DNA of 64,000 nt from Nostoc sp. FACHB-973 (GCF_014698115.1 NZ_JACJSJ010000014.1:1-64000); one strand, 5' to 3'; shown: positions 8,268 through 17,270, numbered from the stretch's first letter. Made by a program: numbers and translations. Notes: generated from the sequence alone by a model not told the origin.

Positions 8268-8669
8268 ATGAATGGCTCAAACCGATTAGGTAAAGAATCC
8301 TTGCCAACATCCCAGCAAGCAGAACACTCCCATAATCACGATACAGATCACGAACATCTAGATCATACTCCTGAGCATGGAGAGTTAAGCCATCCTCATA
8401 TCCATAGCGAAGAGTCATTACGGCGAATTGTCAATCGGTTATCGCGGATAGAAGGACATGTTCGTGGTATTAAAACAATGGTGCAACAAAGTAGTCCTTG
8501 TCCTGATGTTTTATTACAAATTGCCGCAGTGCGAGGCGCATTAGATCGGGTAGCGCGAATTGTTCTAGATGAACATTTAACCGAATGTATTGCTAGAGCA
8601 GCAAAAGAAGGCAATATGGAAGTTGAAATTCAACAATTAAAAGCTGCTTTAGATCGGTTTTTGCCTTAA
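8268..8669 (+). CDS. CsoR/RcnR/InrS-family metal-sensing repressor
   Basis: A 133-residue DUF156 (CsoR/FrmR/RcnR) regulator. The helical core begins near residue 48 (RRIVNRLSRIEGHVRGI). It carries the ligand set Cys in SSPCPDV, His in LDEHLTEC and Cys in the same motif, as in the nickel sensor InrS and copper sensor CsoR. An unusually His-rich N-terminal tail (about residues 20-46, with repeated H-x-H and D/E-H) is added, similar to InrS of Synechocystis. Such proteins repress metal-efflux genes and release DNA on binding metal. No exporter gene is adjacent, so the target is elsewhere or it is autoregulated. Ni versus Cu cannot be settled from sequence; the His-rich tail favours Ni or Co. Confidence 0.82.
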   Translation: MNGSNRLGKESLPTSQQAEHSHNHDTDHEHLDHTPEHGELSHPHIHSEESLRRIVNRLSRIEGHVRGIKTMVQQSSPCPDVLLQIAAVRGALDRVARIVLDEHLTECIARAAKEGNMEVEIQQLKAALDRFLP

Positions 8670-8671
8670 AT

Positions 8672-8726
8672 CAGAATTCAGGAGTCAGAATGGGCTACGC
8701 CCCGCTACGCTAACAGAATTCAGAAG
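8672..8726. repeat. dispersed repeat after the metal sensor
   Basis: A direct repeat of GAATTCAG (8675 and 8716) surrounds a short block rich in GGCTACGCC and GCTACGC. Similar GGCTACGCC sequence occurs inside the P450 gene at about 22130-22150. This looks like a small interspersed repeat; no gene is visible in the 240-bp gap. Confidence 0.55.
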
Positions 8727-8909
8727 TAAAACACGCTTTCTTCCTGGCTTTGAGACGAATCGTTGTGTACTTCACCAATTTGAAATCTGCTGTAGGTAAA
8801 AAGCTTGCAGCATAATTGTTCTTACTTTTTACTTTTTACTTTTGCCTTCTTCTACAGGCGTGAGAGCTATTTATGCCAAAATTAACACAAGTGTCTCACA
8901 GTCAAGCTG

Positions 8910-9932
8910 ATGGTTTGGGCAGTTCCGAAGCAGTTGCAGGGGGGTAAATATACCCTCGAAAGTGTATTAGGGCGGGGACGTTTTGGCATTACTTATCTCG
9001 CCAAAGATGAAAAAGGCGATCGCATTGTCGTCAAAACCTTAGATGATCAATTATTGAACCAACCAGATTTCAAAAGGTTGCAGGAAAGATTTGTCCAAGA
9101 AGCCTTCAAACTAGCTAAATGCAAACATCCCCATATTGTGCGCCTCTTAGAAGATCCCTTTCAAGAGGATGATTTGTGGTGCATAGCGATGGAGTACATC
9201 GCCGGAATCGATCTCGCGCATCGCCCACAGAATATTTTGCCAGAAGCAGACGCCCTGCAATACATCCAACAAATCGGTGAAGCGTTAACAGTAGTGCATC
9301 AAAATAACTTGGTGCATAGAGATGTCAAGCCAGCCAATATTATGATTAGGGCTGGTTCAAAAGAAGCCGTTTTAATTGACTTTGGGCTAGCACGGGGAAT
9401 TGACAGTAAAAAGCTGAGTGTCAGCAATTTAGAAACAGAAGCCGAAGCAGGTTTCACACCACCGGAACTGTATTCACACACAATTGAACTAGGGGCGTAT
9501 ACCGACGTTTATTCGCTTGCAGCCACACTTTATAACTTATTGACAGGACAAGTACCCACCAGCGCCAAAGAACGCCTGCAAAATCATACTCCATTGTCAG
9601 AACCAACAGAATTGAATCCTCAAATTAGCCATAACATCAATCGTGATATTCTTTGGGCAATGGATTTAGACCCCAAAAAACGCCCCCAGTCTATTGAAGC
9701 TTGGCTAGATTCACTGGGATTAAAACCTACACCTGTTGTCCAGCTACAACCAACACAAATTAATTATGATGCCTTAGGTTTATGGATTGGAATAATAGGT
9801 TTAATTCTTGCAATAATAGCAATATTCACAGGAATTTTCCAAGGAGATATTCGAGAAATTTTCATCAAACCTTCACCTTCACCTACGCAAAAATCAACAC
9901 CAACAGCGCCCCCAACAAAACCGCCAAATTAA
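8910..9932 (+). CDS. membrane-anchored Ser/Thr protein kinase
   Basis: A 340-residue Hanks-type kinase. Visible elements are the Gly-rich loop LGRGRFGITYLA (residue ~20), the beta3 Lys in IVVKTL, the catalytic loop HRDVKPANIM (~residue 138) and DFGLARG. After the kinase domain (about 12-275) comes one hydrophobic segment (about 295-315, GLWIGIIGLILAIIAIF) and a short Pro/Thr/Ser tail. The kinase therefore faces the cytosol with a tiny outer tail, too short for a sensor domain. The ATG at 8910 lacks a good ribosome site. An upstream ATG at 8874 is in another frame and soon ends, so the chosen start is the only one that opens the kinase. It sits 99 bp upstream of a second kinase; both may respond to the same stimulus. 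Confidence 0.9.
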   Translation: MVWAVPKQLQGGKYTLESVLGRGRFGITYLAKDEKGDRIVVKTLDDQLLNQPDFKRLQERFVQEAFKLAKCKHPHIVRLLEDPFQEDDLWCIAMEYIAGIDLAHRPQNILPEADALQYIQQIGEALTVVHQNNLVHRDVKPANIMIRAGSKEAVLIDFGLARGIDSKKLSVSNLETEAEAGFTPPELYSHTIELGAYTDVYSLAATLYNLLTGQVPTSAKERLQNHTPLSEPTELNPQISHNINRDILWAMDLDPKKRPQSIEAWLDSLGLKPTPVVQLQPTQINYDALGLWIGIIGLILAIIAIFTGIFQGDIREIFIKPSPSPTQKSTPTAPPTKPPN

Positions 9933-10031
9933 ATAAAAACTACTGCAATAACAATAAAATACAAAAATTCTCTCTCTTGAACTCTTATCCTTTGCCTGAG
10001 ATAAAAAATTAACTTCTAACTAACATAAAAT

Positions 10032-11435
10032 ATGTACTGGAATAAAGGTCATCAATTACACAATGGTAAATACATTATTGAAGACGAGTTAGGACAAGGT
10101 GCTTTTGGCATTACCTATAAAGCTGTACACAGCCGTATTAACCTGCCAGTTGTCATTAAAACTCCTAATATGCGCCTCAAACGGGATAGACAATATCCCC
10201 GTTATGTAGATAAATTCATTCAAGAAGCTGAATTATTAGGGCAACTTTGCCAAGCACCTCATCCAAATATTGTAAGGGTAATTGATTATTTTGAAGAAGC
10301 CGACAGCAACACGCCCTGCTTAGTAATGGAGTTCATTGCTGGGAAAAATTTATTTGATTTAATTGAAGGTGAAGTAATAACACCACTACCAGAAACAGAA
10401 GCTATAAAATACATCTGCCAAATTGCTGATGCACTAGCAACGATACATCAAATTTCAATAGTGCATCGTGATATTCATCCCGGTAATATCATGTTACGAA
10501 GTGGTAACCAACCGATTTTAATAGACTTTGGTTTAGCTGGAGATATTGCCCCGGCAACTTCTTTTTCTAGAAGTTTTGGTAATAAAAACTTTGCTCCTTA
10601 TGAGCAAATGGATGGAAGTAAAGACATAACAGTTGATATTTACGGTTTGGCTGCAACACTTTACTATGTAGTCACAGGTGAATATCCTGCAACTTCCTGG
10701 GATCGCAAATATCATCAAGCTGATTTAATTGAACCAAAGCAACATAAACCAATAATTAGCGAACAATTAAATCTGGCAATTCTTGAGGGAATGAGGTTAG
10801 AAGCGAATGAACGCCCGCGATCGATGGAAGCATGGTTAAATTTATTAGTTAATCAAAGTACATCGAATATTGAGATAATGAATTTAAAACCAAAGAAACG
10901 CTCACAATCTATGCAATATTTGTTAAATAGGTTATTTAACCAAATTACATTTAATGATCTAAGTCAAGATGATTTGAGTTCAGAAGTAGGGGTAGATTAC
11001 AGAAAACTACGCGACTACCTAGCAACAGGAAATTGGAAAGATGCTGATTATGAAACTTATTTAGTGATGCTTCAAGCTGTAGGTCGCAAAGAAGGTGATT
11101 GGATTAGAGACGAAGAACTTTTGAACTTTCCTTGTAAAGACCTCCGCACAATTGACCTCTTATGGGTGAAATATAGCAATGGACGCTTTGGATTCAGCAT
11201 TCAAAAAGAAATTTACCTAAGCGTTGGTGGTAAGCCTGACGGGATGTATTATGAAAAAGCATGGGGAAAGTTAGGCGATCGCGTTGGCTGGAGAGTGAGC
11301 AGTGATTGGATTGCTGCTAGTAGCCAAGTTACCTTTAATACTTCAGCACCTGGTGGACACTTACCCTTTGGCGGGTGGGGAGTTCTTTTTTATCGCATCG
11401 AAACTTTTTTTCGTATCGAGACTTGTAAAGCATAA
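10032..11435 (+). CDS. Ser/Thr protein kinase fused to a GUN4 domain
   Basis: A 467-residue protein. Residues ~1-280 form a Hanks-type kinase: Gly loop LGQGAFGITYKA, beta3 Lys in VVIKTP, DFGLAG. Residues ~315-460 form a GUN4 domain, recognised from DYRKLRDYLATGNWKDAD, the middle CKDLRTIDLLWVKYS and the final SDWI/APGGHLPF segments. GUN4 binds porphyrins (protoporphyrin IX and Mg-protoporphyrin) and stimulates Mg-chelatase in chlorophyll synthesis. A kinase-GUN4 fusion could couple tetrapyrrole binding to phosphorylation, which is inference. The catalytic loop reads HRDIHPGNIM, so the usual Lys two positions after the Asp is His; this may lower phosphotransfer activity. No transmembrane segment is seen. 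Confidence 0.88.
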   Translation: MYWNKGHQLHNGKYIIEDELGQGAFGITYKAVHSRINLPVVIKTPNMRLKRDRQYPRYVDKFIQEAELLGQLCQAPHPNIVRVIDYFEEADSNTPCLVMEFIAGKNLFDLIEGEVITPLPETEAIKYICQIADALATIHQISIVHRDIHPGNIMLRSGNQPILIDFGLAGDIAPATSFSRSFGNKNFAPYEQMDGSKDITVDIYGLAATLYYVVTGEYPATSWDRKYHQADLIEPKQHKPIISEQLNLAILEGMRLEANERPRSMEAWLNLLVNQSTSNIEIMNLKPKKRSQSMQYLLNRLFNQITFNDLSQDDLSSEVGVDYRKLRDYLATGNWKDADYETYLVMLQAVGRKEGDWIRDEELLNFPCKDLRTIDLLWVKYSNGRFGFSIQKEIYLSVGGKPDGMYYEKAWGKLGDRVGWRVSSDWIAASSQVTFNTSAPGGHLPFGGWGVLFYRIETFFRIETCKA

Positions 11436-11557
11436 CATTTAAGACTTTCAAAAGTTTGTAAGTATTAATTAAAAAATAATTTTTAATGAAGAATTAAATT
11501 AAAGTCTGAAGCGATATCAACGATTTTTAAAACTTCCTCTGAATTCTGGCAATACTA

Positions 11558-13726
11558 TCACCACTTCGCCACTTTTTGCCGCACTTCTTCCATATCTAAA
11601 TAATCATTAATAAAAGCCTTCCGTAAAAGTGGATGAGGAATAAATTGATCGTACTTTTGAATTTCTGGCGCTTCTGAACTACTAACTAAATCTTCTGCGC
11701 TAATTCTTTGCTCACATAATGAAGCAATTTCACGAGCAAGATAATTAAATTTACCCTTGCCTAATTTAATTGTCAAATAATAAGGACTGACCCCGCCAAT
11801 ACTCGTAATTTCCAACGATTCCCGACACCAAGAGTTAAGCAATCTTTCCAAAGTGCGATAACCAACAGTACCCATCCAGGGAAAAATACAACATTTCCCT
11901 TTTTCCAATTCCAAAATATTCTGCTTCTCCAATCCCACCCGCCGCACCAATTGGCGAACCGTCTGTAATCTTTGCAAAGCATTCTTTTGCAAATAACTAT
12001 ACTCCACATCCTCAAATAAAACTTGCCGCATTCGTTGTAAAACTCTTGTATGAATACTCCCACCACCACCACGCCAAAAAATACTAGCTTTACCCTCAGC
12101 TTGCTTCACAACAATAGCTCTTTTTTTGAAGTCAACTTCTACAACTTCCCAAGTTCTCCCAGCTAAAGCAAATTGATTACCAACAGGAACCGGCGCGGCA
12201 ATACTGCCAATTTCCGTTGTACCATGCTTGACAATATATTCTTGTTGCTCAGCAAACACAGCATAAAACTGAAATTTTCTCACCACCTTTTCTCCTGCCA
12301 AACCCAGGATTAATTTACCTTGTTCGGTATGTTGAATATGGACGATATCAATTAAATAACGTAGCAATAATCGAAAATCTTCTTGGGAAATAGCAGCGAA
12401 GGGTGGCAGACTAAAAATTTGTTGAGCTAAAACATTAGGTGAAATTTCCCCCGTTGCTGTTAAAATACTCATTGTTTGGTGATAAAGTAAACTCAAAGGA
12501 TATTTAATCGGTTTGATTGGTTCAATCCACTTTTCCTCTAAATAAAGTTGAATAATAGCGATACACTGCAAAAGTTGCCAGGGTATTTGCTCTGGGAGAG
12601 AAGCTTCTGATAATGGCTGTTCTTCAGCGCAAATAAAGCGCATATCAGCCGCTTCACCTCTTCTACCACTGCGTCCCAACCGCTGTAAAAAGCTAGCTAC
12701 AGACAACGGTGAATCTAACTGAATAACTCGCTCTAAATGACCAATATCTATGCCTAATTCTAGAGTTAGAGTTGCAGCAGTGACAGCAGGATTGTTGGGT
12801 TCACGCATGGCATTTTCAGCTGCTTGCCGCAAACTAGCAGATATACTCCCGTGATGCACATGATATATATCTGGTAATTTTTGTTCTGTGGCAATTTTTC
12901 GCAAAGATGCAATTATAGATTCGGTGCGTGTGCGATTATTTGCAAATATTAGACACTTGCGAGATTTGCTGAGGTTAAAAATATATTGTTCGTAAGCTGT
13001 CGCCTCTGATTCATCAACTTCATCATTAATATAAAAATGTTCTACAGCTAGTTTTATTTGGCGTTTTATTCCATCTATTTTGGGAGTAATTACTGGCTTA
13101 TCGGTTCCAGAACGCAACCACTCTTCAGCTATACAATAATCGCCGAGAGTTGCCGACAAACCAATACGACGCGGTTGTTTTTGTGTGGCTTTTGCTAAAC
13201 GTTGTAATTGGCAAATAATTTGACAACCGCGTTCTGAACCCATAAAGGCGTGAATTTCATCAATAATTACAAACCTTAAATCGCCAAATAATCGAAGTAG
13301 GTCGTTATTTTTATTAATTAACAAACTTTCTAGAGACTCTGGTGTAATTTGGAGAATGCCTTGAGGATTTTTTAAAAGTTTGTTTTTTCGAGTTTGAGAA
13401 ACATCGCCGTGCCAATGCCAAACTGGAATATCTGCTTCTTTGAGTAAGTCGTTGAGACGCTCAAATTGGTCATTAATTAATGCTTTGATGGGACTAATAT
13501 ATAACGCACCTATGGTATTAGCGGGGTAGGTGTGTAATAAAGTCAAAACTGGGAGAAAGGCTGCTTCTGTTTTACCAGCGGCAGTTGCAGCAGCAACTAA
13601 TAAGTGAGCATCGGTGTCAAATATGACTTGGCAAGCGGCAATTTGGACTGGTCGTAATTCTGTCCAGTGATGATGGTAAATATATTGTTGGATGAAAGGT
13701 GCGAGTCGGCTAAAGGCATCGGTCAT
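11558..13726 (-). CDS. Lhr-like DEAD/DEAH-box helicase
   Basis: A 722-residue superfamily 2 helicase. RecA1 motifs are Q-like LRPVQIAA, Walker A ATAAGKTEA (~residue 48), Walker B DEIH and SAT (LSATLG). RecA2 contains the QRLGRSGRRGE motif (VI). The remainder resembles the winged-helix region and the Lhr-type C-terminal part. Lhr proteins are ATP-dependent 3'-5' helicases linked to DNA repair; at 722 aa this is shorter than the long Lhr form and corresponds to the core. It diverges from the broken DoxX gene and converges on the GUN4 kinase. No defence partner gene (nuclease, methylase) is adjacent, so a repair or housekeeping role is the simpler reading. Confidence 0.82.
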   Translation of the reverse strand: MTDAFSRLAPFIQQYIYHHHWTELRPVQIAACQVIFDTDAHLLVAAATAAGKTEAAFLPVLTLLHTYPANTIGALYISPIKALINDQFERLNDLLKEADIPVWHWHGDVSQTRKNKLLKNPQGILQITPESLESLLINKNNDLLRLFGDLRFVIIDEIHAFMGSERGCQIICQLQRLAKATQKQPRRIGLSATLGDYCIAEEWLRSGTDKPVITPKIDGIKRQIKLAVEHFYINDEVDESEATAYEQYIFNLSKSRKCLIFANNRTRTESIIASLRKIATEQKLPDIYHVHHGSISASLRQAAENAMREPNNPAVTAATLTLELGIDIGHLERVIQLDSPLSVASFLQRLGRSGRRGEAADMRFICAEEQPLSEASLPEQIPWQLLQCIAIIQLYLEEKWIEPIKPIKYPLSLLYHQTMSILTATGEISPNVLAQQIFSLPPFAAISQEDFRLLLRYLIDIVHIQHTEQGKLILGLAGEKVVRKFQFYAVFAEQQEYIVKHGTTEIGSIAAPVPVGNQFALAGRTWEVVEVDFKKRAIVVKQAEGKASIFWRGGGGSIHTRVLQRMRQVLFEDVEYSYLQKNALQRLQTVRQLVRRVGLEKQNILELEKGKCCIFPWMGTVGYRTLERLLNSWCRESLEITSIGGVSPYYLTIKLGKGKFNYLAREIASLCEQRISAEDLVSSSEAPEIQKYDQFIPHPLLRKAFINDYLDMEEVRQKVAKW

Positions 13727-13877
13727 GTTTTTTATAGGGAGATGAGGGAGATGAATTAATAACTAATGACAAATGACTAATGACTAATGACATTTTCATA
13801 CTATTGACTCAAGGCAGATTCAGCATTTGTCAGTCAAACTGAAATTATAGGGGTAAGTATATAATGAGGCAAAACAG

Positions 13878-14453
13878 ATGAGTAAGCATAAGGAACGTTT
13901 GCGTGTAATCCTTGCTATAGCAATTATTGTGGTTGGAGTCACACACTTTCTGATTCCAGAACCATACGTCAAAATTATGCCACCGCAACTTCCTTATCCT
14001 TTGGAATTAGTTTATCTGAGTGGTTTTTATGAAATTTTGGGTGGTATTGGGTTATTAGTCCCGCCTGTAAGTCAAGCTGCTGCTTGGGGACTTATTGCTC
14101 TTTTTATTGCGGTTTTCCCTGCCAATATCAATATGGCGGTTAATCATATTAAGCTCGAATATATACCAGATTCACCTTGAGTACCAGGGCGAACGCAGGG
14201 TTTTTCTGAAACCCTTACTGTATAAGGATATTGAGCAAAAAATAAGCTAAATTATAAAACGCCAAAACCCTTGTTATCAAAGGATTCTTGTACTTTAGAT
14301 GCGTTTGCCCTGCCTTGGGTACACGTTGTCAGACTTCCTTTTCAAGCAGTTTTAATTGCTTGGGCTTGGTGGTACACGAAACCTTCTGATTGGGAAAAAC
14401 AAGCTTCTCTGATTCCCAAGTCACTCATTCCCAAAGAATTAGAATTGAAATAA
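13878..14453 (+). pseudogene. DoxX-family membrane protein gene broken by a small insertion
   Basis: The reading frame from ATG 13878 gives a DoxX-like protein with hydrophobic helices (residues ~8-28, 48-70, 75-95), then stops at the TGA 14178-14180. The missing last helix, with WVHVVRLPFQ and AWAWWYTKP, is found in the same frame at about 14316-14453. Removing 138 bp (14175-14312: one 10-bp target copy plus a 128-bp element) restores one frame of 145 aa with the junction SPWVHVVRLPFQ, as expected for this family. The gene is therefore recently interrupted, and its product would lack the last transmembrane helix. DoxX proteins are small quinone- or thiol-related membrane proteins; the exact role is not known here. 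Confidence 0.85.
14185..14312. mobile_element. 128-bp MITE-like element in the DoxX gene
   Basis: The ends are inverted repeats: CAGGGCGAACGC (14185-14196) and GCGTTTGCCCTG (14301-14312), 11 of 12 matching. They are flanked by a 10-bp target duplication, CCTTGAGTAC (14175-14184) and CCTTGGGTAC (14313-14322), with one mismatch. A 7-bp hairpin stem (AGGGTTT 14197-14203, AAACCCT 14209-14215) lies next to the left end. It has no coding capacity, so it must have been moved by a transposase elsewhere. Confidence 0.8.
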
Positions 14454-14510
14454 GGGTGTTTTTTTTACTCAATTAACACTTTTGTCTATTTACGTAATTT
14501 ATATCGAACC

Positions 14511-15077
14511 ATGCGCGTTGCAACTTTGTTTGGCATAACACTTTTGTTAGCAATTAGTACTGCGGAAGTTACTGTTCCAGTGACTCAAGCAGTGCAACTC
14601 AGAGATGGTATAGTCTATTTTGTCCAACCGCCAAGACTGGTTGAGGCCATAACTATTTACAAAGATGTAAATTTTCCAGGCGGGACTTACTACTTTACTA
14701 TCAATGTGCCGGAAAATGCTGGAGAATCTCTTCAGAAGGTAGCGATCGCTCAACGTGAAGGAGGAGAGAATATACAATACCATCTTGATGATACCCGTGC
14801 ATTTGTGGGAACGCGCGATCGCAAAGGAGCGAAATTAACACTAGGCCCAGTCACCAGAGAACCTAAAACACGCACAATTACTGTGAACTTTGACCCACCT
14901 GTGACTCCAGGACAAACAATTACAATTGGCCTGCGCCCCTATAGTAATCCCAGTTTTTCGGGTGTTTACTTACTAGGTGTCACAGCATTTCCACCAGGTG
15001 AGAAATCCCACGGTCAATTCCTTGGCTTTGGGCGGTTTCAGTTCCAGAGTAGTGGGAGAGACTTGTGGTTCCCATAA
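14511..15077 (+). CDS. DUF2808 secreted protein
   Basis: A 188-residue protein with a Sec-type signal peptide (residues ~1-28, hydrophobic GITLLLAIST, cleavage near TQA). The mature part matches the cyanobacterial DUF2808 pattern: an early VQLRDGIVYFVQPPRLV, a Phe-Pro-Gly-Gly beta segment, the central TFVG-type FVGTRDRKG and PVTPGQTITIGLRPYSNP. The domain is predicted to be beta-rich and exported to the periplasm or surface. Its function is unknown. It is followed after 25 bp by an SDR gene on the same strand. Confidence 0.85.
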   Translation: MRVATLFGITLLLAISTAEVTVPVTQAVQLRDGIVYFVQPPRLVEAITIYKDVNFPGGTYYFTINVPENAGESLQKVAIAQREGGENIQYHLDDTRAFVGTRDRKGAKLTLGPVTREPKTRTITVNFDPPVTPGQTITIGLRPYSNPSFSGVYLLGVTAFPPGEKSHGQFLGFGRFQFQSSGRDLWFP

Positions 15078-15102
15078 TAAGTATTATTTCATTCAATGAA
15101 GC

Positions 15103-15978
15103 ATGAAAAGATTATTAATTACTGGAGCCAGTGGTTTTTTAGGATGGCATCTTTGCCAGCTTGCAAAACAAGAATGGGAAATTTACGCTACTTATTTATC
15201 CCATCCTATAGAAATTCCTGGCGTTAAAATATTAAAAGTTAACTTGACAGACTTTCAAGAATTACAGTACATATTTAGTACCATCAAACCAGCAGCAGTT
15301 ATTCATACCGCTGCTCAGTCACAACCAAACTTTTGTCAAACTCACCCCGAAGAATCACAGGCAATTAATGTCACAGCATCGTGCAATATTGCCGGACTTT
15401 GTGCGGATAATTCTATTCCTTGTGTTTTTACCTCAACCGACTTAGTTTTTGATGGTTTAAATGCTCCTTATTGCGAAACAGATTCTGTCTGTCCTGTAAA
15501 CATTTATGGCGAGCAAAAAGCCATAGCTGAAGCAGGTATGCTAGAGCGATATCCCATGACCGCAATATGCCGAATGCCCTTAATGTTTGGCACAGCAACA
15601 CCCACAGCAAAAAGTTTTATTCAGCCATTTATTCAAACTTTAAAAGAGGAGAAAGAACTAAACTTATTTATTGATGAATTCCGCACACCAGTAAGTGGAA
15701 TAACTGCGGCAAAAGGATTATTATTAGCATTAGAGAAAGTTAACGGTATTATTCACTTGGGTGGAAAAGAGCGCATTTCTCGCTATGATTTTGGTCGGCT
15801 ATTAATCGAGGTATTTGAACTCCCCACCATAGGACTGAAATCTTGCCGACAACAAGATGTGAAAATGGCAGCACCTAGACCAACAGATGTTTCTTTAGAT
15901 AGTTCTAAAGCATTTGCATTGGGTTATCAGCCTTTATCTATCAAAGAAGAATTACAGAAGTTAAAAGGGCGGTTATAA
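15103..15978 (+). CDS. extended SDR, RmlD-like NAD(P)-dependent sugar-nucleotide reductase family
   Basis: A 291-residue Rossmann protein. It has the N-terminal dinucleotide motif GASGFLG (residue ~8), the STDLVFDG segment and the active-site pair Y-G-E-Q-K near residue 146, and the whole follows the dTDP-4-dehydrorhamnose reductase (RmlD) layout. Family members reduce or epimerise nucleotide-sugars or related carbonyls. No rhamnose-pathway genes are nearby, so the substrate is open. It ends 190 bp before a convergent SDR gene; a hairpin between them may terminate both transcripts. Confidence 0.82.
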   Translation: MKRLLITGASGFLGWHLCQLAKQEWEIYATYLSHPIEIPGVKILKVNLTDFQELQYIFSTIKPAAVIHTAAQSQPNFCQTHPEESQAINVTASCNIAGLCADNSIPCVFTSTDLVFDGLNAPYCETDSVCPVNIYGEQKAIAEAGMLERYPMTAICRMPLMFGTATPTAKSFIQPFIQTLKEEKELNLFIDEFRTPVSGITAAKGLLLALEKVNGIIHLGGKERISRYDFGRLLIEVFELPTIGLKSCRQQDVKMAAPRPTDVSLDSSKAFALGYQPLSIKEELQKLKGRL

Positions 15979-16013
15979 ACCAATACAGTTCAGAATGAGC
16001 AACAAAACCCTCA

Positions 16014-16041
16014 TGTAGAGACGCGATTTATCACGTCTTCA
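16014..16041. repeat. dispersed short repeat
   Basis: A GTAGAGACGCGAT...ATCACGTCTTC block with imperfect inverted symmetry, a type often seen between genes in Nostoc-like genomes. It lies in the 190-bp gap between two convergent SDR genes. Confidence 0.5.
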
Positions 16042-16070
16042 AAGACCAATTATCGACACCATATAACCCT

Positions 16071-16091
16071 TAACCCAAGCGTATTGGGTTA
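16071..16091. terminator. hairpin between convergent SDR genes
   Basis: A perfect 8-bp stem, TAACCCAA/TTGGGTTA, with a 5-nt loop, placed between two convergent genes where a bidirectional terminator is expected. There is no T tract, so strength is uncertain. Confidence 0.5.
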
Positions 16092-16168
16092 TAAACCGCA
16101 TCTACACAAACAAAACCCACCGACCTGCATTTCAATTGAAAACCGCTGTAGCAACCAAAAAAATACCA

Positions 16169-17053
16169 CTATTTGGCTACTACAACTTCATCAAACGCAG
16201 TATTTACAGATACTTCTTTCCAAGCATCTAGTTCTGCTTTCACCAACTCCAGTTTAGTATTAATGGCATAAATTGCATCTTCTCCTAACACCAATCTCAG
16301 TGGTGGATTATCGCTATCAACTGCTTGAATTATTGCCAAAGCCGCTTTCTTAGGATCGCCTGGTTCTTGAAATTCCAATTTCTGATCTAAGATATCCCGC
16401 GCACCTTTACGCATCTCACCAATCACTGTTTCATAGTCATTGATTTCGATATCAGTGATAACAAGAGAACGCGTAACAAAATCTGTACGAAATGCACCAG
16501 GTTCGACTATTGTGATTTTGATACCAAGGGGTGTAACTTCCTGAGCTAATGCTTCGGAAATTCCTTCTACCGCAAATTTAGTACCATTATAAATTCCCGT
16601 ACCAGCATAGCCCACAAATCCACCCACTGATGAAATATTAATGATGTGTCCACTGCCTTGCTGTCGCATACAAGGTAGTACTGTCCGTAGGACTTCTAAG
16701 ACACCAAAAAAATTTGTTTCAAACTGATAGCGAACTTCTTCATTGCTGACTTCTTCTATAGCCCCTAAAATTCCATATCCAGCATTATTAACAAGTACAT
16801 CGATGCGTCCAAATTTGGCAATTGCCTGTTTTACTGCTTCCCGTACCTCTTCAGGTTTGGTGACATCAAGTTGCACCGCCAATGTATGTTCTGGAAAACT
16901 TGCTGCTAAATCTTCTATTAACTGTGGATTCCTTGCAGTTAGCACTACAGTTTCACCCGACTCAAGCAGTGTTTCTGCTAATGCTCGACCCAAGCCTTTT
17001 GAACTACCAGTAATAAACCATACTCGTGTTTTATTAATTGAGAATGTTACCAT
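16169..17053 (-). CDS. SDR-family oxidoreductase
   Basis: A 294-residue classical short-chain dehydrogenase. It has the cofactor motif TGSSKGLG (residue ~15), the NNAG motif, catalytic Ser in NISSVGG and YNGTK as the YxxxK site, so the tetrad is complete. Such enzymes oxidise or reduce alcohols and ketones with NAD(P)H; the substrate is unknown. It is on the same strand as the biosynthetic cluster but separated from mbtH by ~300 bp of repeat-containing DNA, so I treat it as probably outside the cluster. Confidence 0.87.
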   Translation of the reverse strand: MVTFSINKTRVWFITGSSKGLGRALAETLLESGETVVLTARNPQLIEDLAASFPEHTLAVQLDVTKPEEVREAVKQAIAKFGRIDVLVNNAGYGILGAIEEVSNEEVRYQFETNFFGVLEVLRTVLPCMRQQGSGHIINISSVGGFVGYAGTGIYNGTKFAVEGISEALAQEVTPLGIKITIVEPGAFRTDFVTRSLVITDIEINDYETVIGEMRKGARDILDQKLEFQEPGDPKKAALAIIQAVDSDNPPLRLVLGEDAIYAINTKLELVKAELDAWKEVSVNTAFDEVVVAK

Positions 17054-17241
17054 AAAAAATCTCCATTTTTAACAAAAAACAATTCAGGAGTCAGTAGCCA
17101 GAATTAAATTTTTAATCCTGTGTGACTAGCGTATGAATAAACGGTGAAACACCAAACCAAAAGAATTAGTTTTGGCTCTGAATTCTCTAATTTTTCCTTC
17201 TGATACCATTTCACTAAAACCCTGATACATATAGATTTCGC

Positions 17242-17270
17242 GTAGGGGCACGGCAATGCCGTGCCCCTAC
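17242..17270. repeat. perfect 29-bp palindrome
   Basis: Arms GTAGGGGCACGGCA and its exact reverse complement around a single A. It is related to the palindrome at 7955-7975. It lies in the 296-bp gap between the SDR gene and mbtH, where GAATTC-rich repeat pieces (about 17083-17095 and 17310-17325) also occur; nothing coding was seen there. It could end transcription of the large cluster. Confidence 0.85.

Noticed and set aside
9782..10012. 76-residue open frame over the end of the first kinase gene
   Set aside because: It is an alternative frame of the kinase transmembrane tail plus the Asn-rich intergenic DNA; no start signal or family.
11558..13726. Helicase as part of a phage-defence system
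   Set aside because: No nuclease, methylase or other defence partner adjoins it; neighbours are a kinase and a broken DoxX gene.
16169..17053. Intact SDR as a cluster tailoring gene
   Set aside because: It is separated from mbtH by a ~300-bp gap with repeats and a palindrome, so membership is not supported by sequence alone.
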